Shown in pieces: positions 37,232 through 49,106 of a stretch of 61,068 nucleotides of DNA. The translations under genes were made by a program, and so were the position numbers. The notes beneath the pieces are model-generated. The model made no database searches. It had not been told where the DNA came from and saw only the letters and a list, made by a program, of their open reading frames with translations. Source of the stretch: Pseudomonadota bacterium. Lineage in GTDB: Bacteria; Pseudomonadota; Gammaproteobacteria; Acidiferrobacterales; UBA6901. Position 1 is the first letter of the stretch; each line of letters opens with the position of its first letter. The stretch spans positions 1 through 61,068 of the forward strand of contig JAJYEE010000014.1 of assembly GCA_021790335.1 (NCBI GenBank), in the 5' to 3' direction.

Positions 37232-38815
37232 TCAGGCCTGCTCGCGCGTGGTACGGAAGGCTACGTCGGGCCAGCGCTCCATGGTGAGCTGGAGATTGAC
37301 GCGCGATGGGGCCAGATAGGCGAGCTCCCCTGCGCTGTCGCGAGCGAGGTTGTCGTGGAGTTTGCGCTCGAATTCGGTGAGAGTTTTCGCGTCTGTGCAC
37401 GCGATCCAGCGCGCACTATGCACGGCAACCGGCTCGAACAGGGCGTCCACGCCGTATTCGTTCTGAAGACGGTGTGCGACCACATCGAATTGCAGGGTTC
37501 CTACCGCGCCGAGAATCAGCTCGTTCGAATTCAGAGGCCGGAACAGCTGCGTTGCGCCTTCTTCGGTCAGCTGTTCGAGCCCCTTTTGAAGCGCCTTGGC
37601 CTTCAGCGGGTTGCGAATCTGCGCGCGCCGGAAAATCTCCGGTGCGAAATTTGGAACACCGATGAATTTCAGCGGCTCTTTTTGGGTAAAGGTGTCTCCG
37701 ATCCGCATGGTGCCATGATTGTGGAGTCCGATGATATCGCCGGCAAAGGCTTCCGCCACCGCTGCCCGTTCCTGCGCCATGAAGGTTATGGCGTTGGAAA
37801 CGATCACTTCCCGGCCTATGCGGACATGATAGAGCTTCATGCCCGGAGCGTACTTCCCCGAACACACGCGTAGGAACGCGATGCGGTCGCGGTGATTCGG
37901 ATCCATGTTTGCCTGGATCTTGAACACAAACCCGGTAAATGCATCTTCGTCGGCATTAACCAGACGGCCGCCGTCACGAGGCTGGGGGCCAGGCGCGATG
38001 TCGACGAAGGCATCGAGGAGCTCACGCACCCCGAAGTTGTTGATGGCGGAACCGAAGAACACCGGTGTCTGCCGTCCCGCGAGGTAGGCTTCACGGTCGA
38101 AGCGGTGGCTGGCGCCCTGCACCAGCGCGACTTCGGCGCGCAATTCATCCGCCTGCTCGGGGAGCAATTCGTCAAGGCGCGGGTTATCCAGGCCCCGGAT
38201 GACTTCGCCGGCGTTGATTCGGCCCCCGTGGCTCGGGGAAAACAGATGCACCGACTCATCATTCAGATGGTAGATGCCGCGGAAGCGCTTGCCCATGCCT
38301 ATCGGCCAGGTTACCGGCGCACACTGGATCCGGAGGACTTTTTCAACCTCGTCCAGCACCTCCATGGGGTCGTGTCCCTCACGATCGAGCTTGTTGACGA
38401 ATGTGGTGATCGGGGTGTTTCGCAGACGGCATACTTCCATGAGCTTGATGGTCCGCTCTTCGACGCCTTTTGCGATGTCGATGACCATGAGCGCGGAGTC
38501 AACGGCCGTGAGGGTACGATAGGTATCCTCGGAGAAATCCTCGTGTCCCGGCGTATCCAGCAGGTTGACCACGCGGTCGCGGTAGGGGAACTGCATCACC
38601 GACGAAGTGACCGAGATGCCACGCTGTTTTTCTAGCTCCATCCAGTCCGACGTGGCATGGCGTGCCGCCTTGCGCCCCTTCACGGTGCCCGCAAGCTGTA
38701 TGGCGCCACCGAAAAGCAGCAGCTTTTCGGTGAGGGTGGTCTTGCCCGCATCGGGATGGGAAATAATGGCGAATGTGCGCCGGCGCGCAGCTTCACGGCG
38801 GATTTCTGCAGACAT
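37232..38815 (-). CDS. prfC: Peptide chain release factor 3
   Basis: This GTPase removes RF1/RF2 from the ribosome after peptide release. The 527-residue protein starts [21 protein letters not shown]1 is [25 protein letters not shown] and [20 protein letters not shown] are typical of RF3. The length equals that of known RF3 (about 527-529). It is convergent with typA, with 24 bases between them. The start at 38815 was chosen by family alignment, not the more distant ATG at 38926. Confidence 0.95.
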   Translation of the reverse strand: MSAEIRREAARRRTFAIISHPDAGKTTLTEKLLLFGGAIQLAGTVKGRKAARHATSDWMELEKQRGISVTSSVMQFPYRDRVVNLLDTPGHEDFSEDTYRTLTAVDSALMVIDIAKGVEERTIKLMEVCRLRNTPITTFVNKLDREGHDPMEVLDEVEKVLRIQCAPVTWPIGMGKRFRGIYHLNDESVHLFSPSHGGRINAGEVIRGLDNPRLDELLPEQADELRAEVALVQGASHRFDREAYLAGRQTPVFFGSAINNFGVRELLDAFVDIAPGPQPRDGGRLVNADEDAFTGFVFKIQANMDPNHRDRIAFLRVCSGKYAPGMKLYHVRIGREVIVSNAITFMAQERAAVAEAFAGDIIGLHNHGTMRIGDTFTQKEPLKFIGVPNFAPEIFRRAQIRNPLKAKALQKGLEQLTEEGATQLFRPLNSNELILGAVGTLQFDVVAHRLQNEYGVDALFEPVAVHSARWIACTDAKTLTEFERKLHDNLARDSAGELAYLAPSRVNLQLTMERWPDVAFRTTREQA

Positions 38816-39009
38816 GGCTGGTGATCCAAAAAAGTCGTGAAGCATAACCTGAATCGGAGGGCCGGACCAGCCGGACAGCGCACGCCCCATGGAATTCCGG
38901 GAACAGGCCAGTATACTGGCGCGCATCGAGCCGGCGGCTCTGGCGGCGGTCGGACCAAAATCGGTTACGCGCCGGCCCCGAGGCGAGCCAGCGCGCCGGG
39001 AGAAAGCCC

Positions 39010-39966
39010 ATGCATGTCCTATATCCGGATATCAGGCCCTACGCGGTCCACAGTCTGGCGGTCTCCGACGGCCATGTCCTTTATCTGGAGGAATCCGGCA
39101 ATCCGCATGGCCTGCCGGTGCTGTTCGTGCACGGGGGGCCGGGCGCGGGTTGTGAAGAGTATCACCGCCGGTATTTTGATCCGCTCCGGTATCGAATAAT
39201 ACTGTTCGACCAGCGCGGGGCTGGCCGTTCGCGGCCGCATGCCGGCCTGGAGCACAACACGACCTGGAAGCTGGTTGAGGACATGGAGGCAATCCGGGAG
39301 TTTCTCGGGCTGCGCCGCTGGGTCCTGTTTGGAGGATCCTGGGGTTCGACTTTGAGCCTTGTTTATGCCGAGGCGCATCCGGAAGCAGTGCTGGGACTGA
39401 TCGTGCGCGGTATTTTTCTGTGCCGGCCGTGGGAGATTCGCTGGTTTTACCAGGAAGGCGCCAACCGCATTTTTCCGGACTACTGGGAGGAGTTCGTCGC
39501 CCCGGTTGCGGAACGTGATCGGGGCGACTTGGTTCAGGCACATTTCCGCCTGCTGACCGGTAGTGATGAGGTTGCGCGTATGGCTTCGGCCAAGGCTTGG
39601 TCGGTTTGGGAAGGACGTACGGCGACGTTGGCTCCGCGGCAGGCGGTGGTGGATTTTTTCAGCGATCCACGTGTAGCACTAAGTCTCGCCCGGATCGAAG
39701 CCCACTATTTCGTTCATGACAGCTTCCTTGAGCCGGAACAGATTCTGCGGGACGCAGGCCGGCTCGCGCGGATTCCCGGCATCATCGTTCAGGGCCGATA
39801 TGATATGGCTTGCCCCACCCAGAGTGCTTGGGAGTTGCACCGCGCCTGGGGGGAAGCGGAGCTTGAGATCGTTCCGGCTGCCGGACATTCCGCGCGAGAA
39901 CCGGGTATAACGGATGCCCTGATTCGGGCAACGGTGAAGTTTCAGCGTCTGGCTGCGTTGGTTTGA
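39010..39966 (+). CDS. pip: Proline iminopeptidase
   Basis: This alpha/beta-hydrolase removes N-terminal proline from peptides (peptidase family S33). The 318-residue protein has the oxyanion motif HGGPGAGC (41-48), the nucleophile elbow GGSWGS with Ser110, Asp265 in GRYDMACP and His293 in AAGHS. The length is normal. The start ATG 39010 has GGGAGAAAG upstream. Confidence 0.93.
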   Translation: MHVLYPDIRPYAVHSLAVSDGHVLYLEESGNPHGLPVLFVHGGPGAGCEEYHRRYFDPLRYRIILFDQRGAGRSRPHAGLEHNTTWKLVEDMEAIREFLGLRRWVLFGGSWGSTLSLVYAEAHPEAVLGLIVRGIFLCRPWEIRWFYQEGANRIFPDYWEEFVAPVAERDRGDLVQAHFRLLTGSDEVARMASAKAWSVWEGRTATLAPRQAVVDFFSDPRVALSLARIEAHYFVHDSFLEPEQILRDAGRLARIPGIIVQGRYDMACPTQSAWELHRAWGEAELEIVPAAGHSAREPGITDALIRATVKFQRLAALV

Positions 39967-39972
39967 GCAGCG

Positions 39973-40809
39973 ATGGGCGTATATGCGATTGGCGATGTGC
40001 AGGGCTGTGCCGACGCACTGTATGCGCTGCTCGAGCGTATCGGGTTTACAGCGGAAACCGATGAGCTCTGGTTCACCGGCGATCTTGTCAACCGGGGGCC
40101 AGCATCGGCAGAGGTCCTGCGGTTTGTCATGGGCCTGCGCCACAGGGCGCATGTGGTTCTGGGTAACCATGATCTGCACCTTCTGGCGCTCGCTGCGGGA
40201 AAAGGCCAAAGACATCGGCAGGATACGCTCGAGGACGTCTTGCGCGCGCCGGATTGCGCGCAGCTTCTGACGTGGCTGCGCACCCGGCCGTTGCTGCATC
40301 ACGATGCGCGTCTGGGGTTTACGCTGGTCCATGCCGGCCTGCTCCCGTCCTGGGACTTGGCTCAGGCTCAGGGATTGGCGCGCGAGGCGGAGGCAGCGAT
40401 CCGCCAGTCCGAAAGTGGCTCCTTTTTCGACCACATGTATGGCAACCAGCCCGATCATTGGGAAGAAAATCTTCGGGGATGGGAGCGGTTGCGTGTGGTG
40501 GTCAACGCATTGACGCGCCTGCGCTACTGCGATGGCGCCGGGCGCATGGACCTGAGGCACAAAGGCGCGCCGGGAACACAGCCCACAGGGCTGGTGCCAT
40601 GGTTCGAAGTTGCCGGCCGGGCAAACCGTGACCTGCGGATTTTATTCGGGCATTGGTCCGCGCTGGGGCTTTGGCAGGGCCAGGGTGTGATCGGTCTGGA
40701 CAGCGGCTGTCTGTGGGGCGGAAAGCTCTCGGCGGTGCGGCTGGACGGAGAAGCGGTATTTTACAGCGTGCCGTGCCGATGCTACCGGTCTGTGGCAGAA
40801 GAGAGCTAG
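39973..40809 (+). CDS. apaH: Diadenosine tetraphosphatase ApaH
   Basis: ApaH splits Ap4A symmetrically to two ADP and removes Np4-type RNA caps. The 278-residue protein has metallophosphatase motifs GDVQGC (7-12), GDLVNRGP, GNHD and a later HAGLLPSW; MDLRHKGAPG and FGHWSALG fit ApaH. It starts 6 bases after pip, so the two are likely in one transcript. apaG follows after a gap of about 295 bases, unlike E. coli, where apaG comes first. Confidence 0.94.
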   Translation: MGVYAIGDVQGCADALYALLERIGFTAETDELWFTGDLVNRGPASAEVLRFVMGLRHRAHVVLGNHDLHLLALAAGKGQRHRQDTLEDVLRAPDCAQLLTWLRTRPLLHHDARLGFTLVHAGLLPSWDLAQAQGLAREAEAAIRQSESGSFFDHMYGNQPDHWEENLRGWERLRVVVNALTRLRYCDGAGRMDLRHKGAPGTQPTGLVPWFEVAGRANRDLRILFGHWSALGLWQGQGVIGLDSGCLWGGKLSAVRLDGEAVFYSVPCRCYRSVAEES

Positions 40810-41104
40810 ACGGGTTGCAGGTTTTGCGCCGCAGCCCAGCGGATTGGACATCCAGCCGTGGGACTGCGTCTGTTTTCGTGCACGCGACCGTCAAAGGTTC
40901 ATTAATCATACACACGCCTAAAAGGTCCCGCCCGGATCGTCGACAGTCGGGCCGTGGATGCGCGGTGCGGACGACCGCGGGCCTGCTGGGCGTGGACGTC
41001 GCCGGCGGTCGTCCACAAAGGCTTGCATAAGCGGAACAGCTCGGCAGGTCAAAATGAGCTGGAATTGGTATGATAGGCGCCAGAAATGACTTGGGGGTTC
41101 GGAC
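40810..41104. other. Intergenic region apaH/apaG
   Basis: About 295 bases with no recognisable gene. It is notable that the two apa genes, usually adjacent, are separated here. It contains the inverted pair GGACGACCGC (about 40968-40977) and GCGGTCGTCC (about 41005-41014), which could form a hairpin, and TATGAT at about 41069 as a weak -10 candidate for apaG. Confidence 0.45.
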
Positions 41105-41479
41105 GTGGCTAAGCATCAAATCGATGTCTCGGTAAAATCGGCATACGTGGACAACCAGTCGGCCCCGGAATCCAATCGCTATGTGTTTGCCTATACAGTC
41201 CGGATTACAAATCGCGGCAGCGTTGCTGCGAGGTTGCTGACACGCCATTGGGTCATCACTGACGCCAACGACAAGGTGCAGGAAGTCCGCGGTCCCGGAG
41301 TTGTTGGTGAGCAACCGTATCTCGCGCCCGGCAAGAGCTTCGAGTACAGTAGCGGCGCGGTGCTGGAAACCCCGTTCGGCAGCATGCGGGGTAGTTATCA
41401 GATGATCGCAGACGACGGCGTTGAGTTTGACGCCGAGATACCCGCCTTCGTGCTCACCATACCCCGCACGCTGCACTAG
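41105..41479 (+). CDS. apaG: ApaG protein
   Basis: The 124-residue small beta-sandwich protein of the ApaG family has SAYVDNQSAPESNRYVFAYT, RHWVITDANDKVQEVRGPGV, VVGEQPYLAPGKSFEYSSGA and GSMRGSYQMIADDG. ApaG has a fibronectin III-like fold; its role is not fully settled. It starts with GTG at 41105. The length matches E. coli (125). Confidence 0.93.
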   Translation: MAKHQIDVSVKSAYVDNQSAPESNRYVFAYTVRITNRGSVAARLLTRHWVITDANDKVQEVRGPGVVGEQPYLAPGKSFEYSSGAVLETPFGSMRGSYQMIADDGVEFDAEIPAFVLTIPRTLH

Positions 41480-41870
41480 GGACCCCGGGTTCGGCTGGCA
41501 TCAGGCACATATCAGGCGCCATCGGCTGCTTGCGGTGTCCGTGGGTGGCGGATCTGGGCACGGGTCATTCGGTTTTGGCACGCTTGGTCTCGGTTCTTTC
41601 GGCGTTCCAGATGAACGGCACGAGGCCAGGCACTCTATGCGTATTCTCCGCCTCTATAGAACATCAAGGAATGGCGGCGGATGTCGCCTGGGGTGCTTCA
41701 GGTCTGACCATCTCCCCGAAGATGGTACGGACTCGATATTCTGGAATGCCTCGGTATGTGGCTTCTCGACCAGGGCGGATAGGCCTGGTCGACTAATGGC
41801 AAGATGCCACAGCAACCGCCCCCGCCCCTACAGCACCACCCAGACACTCTGTTTGCCGGTGGTTGCGGGA
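41480..41870. other. Intergenic region apaG/gyrB
   Basis: A 391-base gap between convergent genes. The open frames here are not gene-like. An inverted repeat TCGACCAGG...CCTGGTCGA (about 41767-41793) may end transcription of either neighbour, although no T-run is present. Confidence 0.45.
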
Positions 41871-44312
<2,442 letters not shown>

Positions 44313-45440
44313 CTATTTTAACATTTCTACATCCAGCGGGTCTGATTTCTTCGGGGTGACGGGAAGCGGGGAAACAGGTTTGATATAGCTCTGTTCCACG
44401 TGAAACATCCTGAGACCCGCGCTTCGTGGTGAGAAATCTTGTGCCTCTATGGCGGTCAAAAAAATCTGCGTTTCCAGCGCTTCGAGGACATCACAAACCC
44501 GCTGGCGATGAATCCTGTCCAGCTCGGCTCCAATGTCATCGGCCAGCAAAACGCAGCGACGGCCCGTTTTGGCCATAAAAAGACGTAATTGGGCTAGGCG
44601 CAGGGCGATCACGAGAATCTTCTGTTGGCCATGGGATAGCTGGGTACGAATACCGTCCGTATCCAGGGCCAGATGCAGGTCAGCAAGATGAGGTCCTGAC
44701 TGCGTAAAGCCCCGTCGCTGATCGGAGGTCCGAGTGCGCTGAAGTTGTGCGAGGAGGGGTTCATTGTCCTCCCAGCCTCTCAGAAAGCGCAGGCTGACTG
44801 TTCCGCGCTGAAGGAGAGCAGCTGCGGTCTGAAGGAATTCCTCGCGCAACAGTCGGAAAAAGTTCTGGCGGGAACGGTCGATTTCTTCGCCAACAGAGGC
44901 AAGGTCCTCATCCCAGAGAAATTGGACGGAAGGTGGAGATGGGCGGCGCAAAGCCGCATTGCGTTGGCCCAGCAATCTTTGGTATCGGAGCCATTGGGGG
45001 TAAAAATCTGGTTCCACGTGAAACAACCACCAGTCCAGTAGGCCCCGACGATGGCGACTGCTCCGCAGAAATTCAAAATGGAGCTCAGGAGTGATGGCCA
45101 GCAAAGGAACGTGTCGTGCCAGGACCGCCGTGCCTTTCATTGCGCTCCCGTCTATCCGGATTGTCCGTCCCCGCCCGTCAAACGCCAAACCCACCCGGTG
45201 TTCCTGGCCTCCTTCCACAACACTACCGTGTACCACTAAATTGTCTGCCCCATGCCGAATCAACTCCGCCCAACGCCTTGTCCGAAATGACCGCCCCGTT
45301 GCCAAAACATGCATTGCTTCGAGAAAGGTGGTCTTTCCGGCCGCATTCCAGCCCGTTATAACGTTCAGTTTCTCTCCGGGCTCGACAACAGCCTTTTGCA
45401 AAAGCCGGAAATTCTGGATCTCCAGGCGGGTCAGCGGCAT
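44313..45440 (-). CDS. recF: DNA recombination/repair protein RecF
   Basis: This SMC-like ABC ATPase loads RecA at gapped DNA with RecO and RecR. The 375-residue protein starts MPLTRLEIQNFRLLQKAVVE. Walker A is GWNAAGKTT, the ABC signature is LSHGQQKILVIALRLAQ, and Walker B is CVLLADDIGAELD (family form LLLDDxxSELD). Two parS sites are embedded in the coding sequence: the FHVE codons occur in both LFHVEPDF and MFHVEQSY. The C-terminal tail is slightly longer than usual. Confidence 0.95.
   Translation of the reverse strand: MPLTRLEIQNFRLLQKAVVEPGEKLNVITGWNAAGKTTFLEAMHVLATGRSFRTRRWAELIRHGADNLVVHGSVVEGGQEHRVGLAFDGRGRTIRIDGSAMKGTAVLARHVPLLAITPELHFEFLRSSRHRRGLLDWWLFHVEPDFYPQWLRYQRLLGQRNAALRRPSPPSVQFLWDEDLASVGEEIDRSRQNFFRLLREEFLQTAAALLQRGTVSLRFLRGWEDNEPLLAQLQRTRTSDQRRGFTQSGPHLADLHLALDTDGIRTQLSHGQQKILVIALRLAQLRLFMAKTGRRCVLLADDIGAELDRIHRQRVCDVLEALETQIFLTAIEAQDFSPRSAGLRMFHVEQSYIKPVSPLPVTPKKSDPLDVEMLK
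44392..44407. promoter_or_regulatory. parS centromere site (perfect)
   Basis: TGTTCCACGTGAAACA fits the 16-bp parS consensus TGTTNCACGTGAAACA at every position. It lies within the 3' part of recF. ParB (56605-57468) loads here as a CTP-dependent clamp, and ParA with it moves the origin. Confidence 0.95.
45010..45025. promoter_or_regulatory. parS centromere site (15 of 16)
   Basis: GGTTCCACGTGAAACA differs from the parS consensus only at the first base. It lies in recF, 618 bases from the perfect site and in the same orientation. Confidence 0.9.
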
Positions 45441-45470
45441 ACGGCCCAGCACAAACCTGTCATGCGTCTC

Positions 45471-46571
45471 CTAAAGCCGCATTGGCATCACGACATATTG
45501 GTTGGAGGGATTTCCCGGTGCATGCAACGTACAACTGCTGTTGGCGTCCGTAAGGCCCAACTCCACCTCTTCCGAATCGATCGCGCCGACCGCCTCGATG
45601 ATATAGTTCACATTGAATCCGATCTCGAATTCATCACCGGCATAATCAACCGATACTTCCTCTTGAGCCTCTTCCTGCTCTGGATTGTGTGCGCTCAACC
45701 GCATCACGCCGGGCGCCAGGGCGATCCGCACACCCCGATATTTCTCGTTTGACAGTATCGCGACTCGGCTCAAAGATTCCCGGAATAAATCTCGCGAAAC
45801 CCGCACCCGGATCTGTTGTTCTTGTGGAATTACTTTGTGGTAGTCCGGAAACCGGCCATCAATCATTTTCGAGGTAAACGTCAAATCTTTTCGTACAACC
45901 CGAATGTGGTTGGCCCCGCCCTTCAGTTCAACCAACTCGTCGGAATCATCCAGAAACCGTGTCAGTTCCAGCACCCCTTTCCGCGGCAGAATCCCTTGGC
46001 GTTCCCCTTCCAGTTCATGTTGCAACACCGCTTCACTTAAAGCCATCCGGTGCCCGTCTGTCGCTACCGCCATCAACTTCCCACTCGTTATTTCCAGCAA
46101 CAATCCGTTCAAGTAATACCGCACATCCTGCTGCGCCATGCAAAATTGCGTTTTCTGCAATAGACGTCCGAGCGTCTGTTGCGGAACAGTAAGTGCCCAC
46201 TCCCATTGCGCTGTTTCGACACTTGGGAAGTCCCCGGCAGGCAGGGTTAGGAGCGTAAAGCGACTTCGCCCGGAACGGAGCAGGGCTTTCCCTTTATCCA
46301 ACCGCACCTCGAGGGACGCGTCAGCGGGTAAAGCCCGACAGATATCCAGAAGCTTCCGGGCAGGCGCAGTAAACTCCCCCTCGCTTCCACCGTTTGCCTG
46401 CACGCTGACCACCACTTCCACCTCAAGATCGGTACCCGTCAGCGTCAACTTGCCTTCCTTGTATCGCAGTAACACGTTCGAAAGTATCGGAAGTGTCTGT
46501 CTGCGCTCCGCAACGCCTGCAACATAACTTAGCGGTTTCAACAGATGTTCCCGTTGTATCGTGATCTGCAT
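45471..46571 (-). CDS. dnaN: DNA polymerase III beta clamp
   Basis: The sliding clamp keeps DNA polymerase III on DNA. The 366-residue protein has three structural repeats; its start MQITIQREHLLKPLSYVAGV and end PSNQYVVMPMRL are canonical, including the conserved final PMRL. YYLNGLLLEITSGKLMAVAT and TDGHRMALSE are typical. The length matches E. coli (366). The ATG at 46571 has AGGAAAA upstream. Confidence 0.97.
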   Translation of the reverse strand: MQITIQREHLLKPLSYVAGVAERRQTLPILSNVLLRYKEGKLTLTGTDLEVEVVVSVQANGGSEGEFTAPARKLLDICRALPADASLEVRLDKGKALLRSGRSRFTLLTLPAGDFPSVETAQWEWALTVPQQTLGRLLQKTQFCMAQQDVRYYLNGLLLEITSGKLMAVATDGHRMALSEAVLQHELEGERQGILPRKGVLELTRFLDDSDELVELKGGANHIRVVRKDLTFTSKMIDGRFPDYHKVIPQEQQIRVRVSRDLFRESLSRVAILSNEKYRGVRIALAPGVMRLSAHNPEQEEAQEEVSVDYAGDEFEIGFNVNYIIEAVGAIDSEEVELGLTDANSSCTLHAPGNPSNQYVVMPMRL

Positions 46572-46831
46572 GATTTTTTCCTGATGTGCGGGCCTAGCTC
46601 AGCTTTAGTTTTATTGAGATATTCAAAACAACAACAGTTACTACTAGCAATTGAATCTCTGTGGTTAAGTCTACTATTCCCTTAATCACCCGGCACTTAT
46701 AGCCGGTTCCTCCTTGTGCGCAGACCCTTCGCTGGCCTGTGGATAAGGTCCCGGAATATGTGGATAACCGAAGGTCCCGTCCGAAGCCATCATTTTTCGA
46801 CCCAACTATTCACAATCCATACCCATTTTGT
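46572..46831. promoter_or_regulatory. Candidate oriC / dnaN-dnaA intergenic region
   Basis: The 260-base region holds two perfect DnaA boxes TGTGGATAA at 46738-46746 and 46759-46767 (21 bases apart) and one with a single change, TGTGGTTAA, at 46660-46668. All lie in one orientation. An AT-rich stretch at about 46605-46660 could be the unwinding element. The rpmH-dnaA gap has no such boxes. Gene directions diverge around dnaA, as expected near an origin. It may also hold the dnaN promoter. Confidence 0.6.
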
Positions 46832-48193
46832 TCAAGTGGAAAGAATGCGCAGCAAGTTACTATAGTCTTCCTTTACTCGGATATCGGTTTGCGCCAACTC
46901 CACAATTTTTCTGCATGCGTGAATTACCGTTGTATGGTCGCGACCGCCAAAGGCATCCCCGATTTCCGGCAGGCTGTGATTGGTGAGTTCTTTGGCAAGC
47001 GCCATCGCAACTTGGCGAGGCCTGGCCACCTGCCGGACCCGGCTCTTTGAATGCAGATCGGCGACACGGATTTTGTAATATTCGGCGACGGTCTTCTGGA
47101 TGTTGTTGATGGTAACCAGCCGTTCATGGAAAGCGAGCAGATCCTTGAGGCTTTCCGTTGCCAACTCAATGCTGATGGGTTGGCCGGTAAAGTGCGCATT
47201 GGCGACCACCCTGCGCAACGCGCCTTCCAGTTCGCGGACATTGGATCGTACCCGCTTGGCGACAAAAAACGCGACATCCTCTGGCAATCCAATCCCTTCG
47301 TGCTGCGCCTTCTTCATCAGGATCGCCACCCGGGTTTCAAGCTCCGGCGGTTCTATCGACACGGTCAATCCGCTGCCAAACCGCGAGATCAGACGCTCCT
47401 CAACGCCAACGAGCTCCTTTGGAAAGCGGTCGGCGGTGATAATTACCTGGCGCTGTCCCTCGAGCAGGTTATTGAATGTATGGAAGAATTCTTCCTGCGA
47501 GCGCTCCTTGCCAACAAAAAACTGAATATCGTCAATCAGCAGCGCGTCGAGTGTCCGGTAGTGTTTCTTGAACTCATTGATTGCATTGTGCTGAAGTGCC
47601 TTTACCATATCCGCGACAAAACGCTCCGAATGAACGTAGGCAACCCGGCCTTCCGGCGCATGTTCCATCATCAGATGGCCAGCGGCCTGCATCAGGTGCG
47701 TCTTGCCTAGACCGACACCCCCGTAAATGAACAGCGGGTTATAGGCTCCGCCCGGGTTTTCCCCCACTTGCCGGGCCGCGGCCCGCGCGAGCTGGTTGGA
47801 CTTGCCTTCCACGTGTGTCTCGAACGTAAATTCGGGGTTCAATCTGCCAGGCACCACGACCGGTCGTTTCGGTGCACGCTCGCCTGCTGTACCTGCGCGC
47901 GGAGCCGCCTCGGCAGACTCGCCTGGCGCCTGTTTGCCCACCTCGATGACTACATCCACTGCACGCTGATCGTATTGTCCGGCCAGCTCCGCGATGCGCC
48001 CGATAAAACGTTCTTTGACCCAATCCATCACAAAGCGGTTCGGTGCCAACAGACGCAACAGTCGCTGTTCGCGCACAGCCTGCAATGGGCGGATCCAGGT
48101 ATTGAACTGCTGTGCCGAAAGCTCTTCTTCCAGCCGCTCGAGACATTTTTTCCACAATGGCGGCTGTCCGACACTGGGTTCCACGACATGCAT
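46832..48193 (-). CDS. dnaA: Chromosomal replication initiator DnaA
   Basis: DnaA binds DnaA boxes and melts oriC. The 453-residue protein has domain I ([20 protein letters not shown]), a variable linker II (about 88-118), the AAA+ domain with Walker A GGVGLGKT (158-165) and [20 protein letters not shown], and the C-terminal HTH with signature [15 protein letters not shown]. The start at 48193 has GGGAGA 6 bases upstream; the further upstream in-frame ATG at 48325 overlaps the control region and was rejected. Confidence 0.97.
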   Translation of the reverse strand: MHVVEPSVGQPPLWKKCLERLEEELSAQQFNTWIRPLQAVREQRLLRLLAPNRFVMDWVKERFIGRIAELAGQYDQRAVDVVIEVGKQAPGESAEAAPRAGTAGERAPKRPVVVPGRLNPEFTFETHVEGKSNQLARAAARQVGENPGGAYNPLFIYGGVGLGKTHLMQAAGHLMMEHAPEGRVAYVHSERFVADMVKALQHNAINEFKKHYRTLDALLIDDIQFFVGKERSQEEFFHTFNNLLEGQRQVIITADRFPKELVGVEERLISRFGSGLTVSIEPPELETRVAILMKKAQHEGIGLPEDVAFFVAKRVRSNVRELEGALRRVVANAHFTGQPISIELATESLKDLLAFHERLVTINNIQKTVAEYYKIRVADLHSKSRVRQVARPRQVAMALAKELTNHSLPEIGDAFGGRDHTTVIHACRKIVELAQTDIRVKEDYSNLLRILST

Positions 48194-48280
48194 GGTGTTC
48201 TCTCCCTTGGGACCGGGAAGTCTAGCCCCTTGGAGTTCCCCAATCCATAACCAATCATGACCGCCGTCCAAAGTTGGCGG

Positions 48281-48310
48281 TTGACAAGGTAGCGCCAAAG
48301 GCAGTAACTT
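48281..48310 (+). promoter_or_regulatory. Candidate promoter of rpmH
   Basis: A perfect -35 TTGACA (48281-48286) is followed after 17-18 bases by GTAACTT (48304-48310), a weak -10. The distance to the rpmH ATG at 48371 is about 60 bases. Confidence 0.5.
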
Positions 48311-48370
48311 TGCCGCCCTTTCCAATTAACAACCGGCTCGACCCAACACAAACCCGGCAGGCGACAGGCT

Positions 48371-48505
48371 ATGAAAAGAACTTACCAACCCAGTGTGCTG
48401 AAACGCAAACGCACGCACGGCTTCCGCGCACGCATGAGTACGGCCGGTGGCCGCGCCGTGTTGAGCGCACGACGCGCCCGCGGCCGCGCACGGCTAAGCG
48501 CCTGA
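48371..48505 (+). CDS. rpmH: 50S ribosomal protein L34
   Basis: The 44-residue ribosomal protein begins [20 protein letters not shown] and ends GRARLSA, the normal L34 length and text. It is the first gene of the rpmH-rnpA-yidD-yidC cluster to the right of the origin. The reading frame of rnpA is open across the entire gene. Confidence 0.97.
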   Translation: MKRTYQPSVLKRKRTHGFRARMSTAGGRAVLSARRARGRARLSA

Positions 48506-48864
48506 TCTCTGGGACGACGGCCGGACAGGGGCTGCCGAAATCCTTCCGAATATTGGCGAACGTGGAGTACCGCCGCACACTCCGTAGTGGCCGACGGCGC
48601 AGTGACCCGCTTTTCACGGTCTACGCCACCGCCAACACCCTCGGCCATCCGCGTCTCGGAATCACCGTCGCCCGCAAGGTTTCAACCAAGTCGGTCGTGC
48701 GCAACCTCATCAAACGCCAGATCCGCGAATCCTTCCGCCAGCGCCGCGGCCGGATCCCGGATCTTGATATCGTGGTGGTGGCCCGTCCCGCCGCCGCCGC
48801 CGAGCCCCGCGACGCCCTGCGCGAATCCCTGAAGCGACACTGGGAACAGATGCTGCCGTCATGA
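48502..48864 (+). CDS. rnpA: Ribonuclease P protein component, start unresolved
   Basis: This is the protein subunit that helps RNase P RNA mature tRNA 5' ends. The conserved part begins [20 protein letters not shown] and has the RNR-type motif [13 protein letters not shown] and [12 protein letters not shown]. No ATG, GTG or TTG lies in frame between the rpmH start and the conserved N-terminus. Candidates are a CTG overlapping the rpmH stop (48502, used here), a CTG at 48532, or a TTG upstream of rpmH (48274 or 48310). Only the 3' end at 48864 is firm. It overlaps yidD by ATGA. Confidence 0.85.
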   Translation: MISGTTAGQGLPKSFRILANVEYRRTLRSGRRRSDPLFTVYATANTLGHPRLGITVARKVSTKSVVRNLIKRQIRESFRQRRGRIPDLDIVVVARPAAAAEPRDALRESLKRHWEQMLPS

Positions 48865-49106
48865 AGAAGCTGCTTCTCCTGGTGATACGCGCATACCGTT
48901 ATGCTGTCAGCCCGCTACTGGGTGACCACTGCCGTTTCTATCCGAGCTGTTCACGCTACGCTTTGGATGCGATCGACTCTTACGGAGTCCTCAAAGGCGG
49001 CTGGCTGGCTGCCCGCCGGCTACTCCGCTGCCATCCCTGGCACCCCGGCGGCATAGACCCGGTACCCTCCTGCCCGACCGCTCATTCCAAAGGACATCAT
49101 GGATAA
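48861..49106 (+). CDS. yidD: Membrane protein insertion factor YidD
   Basis: The 81-residue protein has the invariant text [20 protein letters not shown] and [20 protein letters not shown], then [17 protein letters not shown]. It is a small amphipathic membrane-associated protein that assists YidC. It overlaps rnpA by 4 bases and yidC by 8. Confidence 0.95.
   Translation: MKKLLLLVIRAYRYAVSPLLGDHCRFYPSCSRYALDAIDSYGVLKGGWLAARRLLRCHPWHPGGIDPVPSCPTAHSKGHHG

Noticed and set aside
48194-48370. oriC in the rpmH-dnaA gap
   Set aside because: No TTATCCACA-type box on either strand there.
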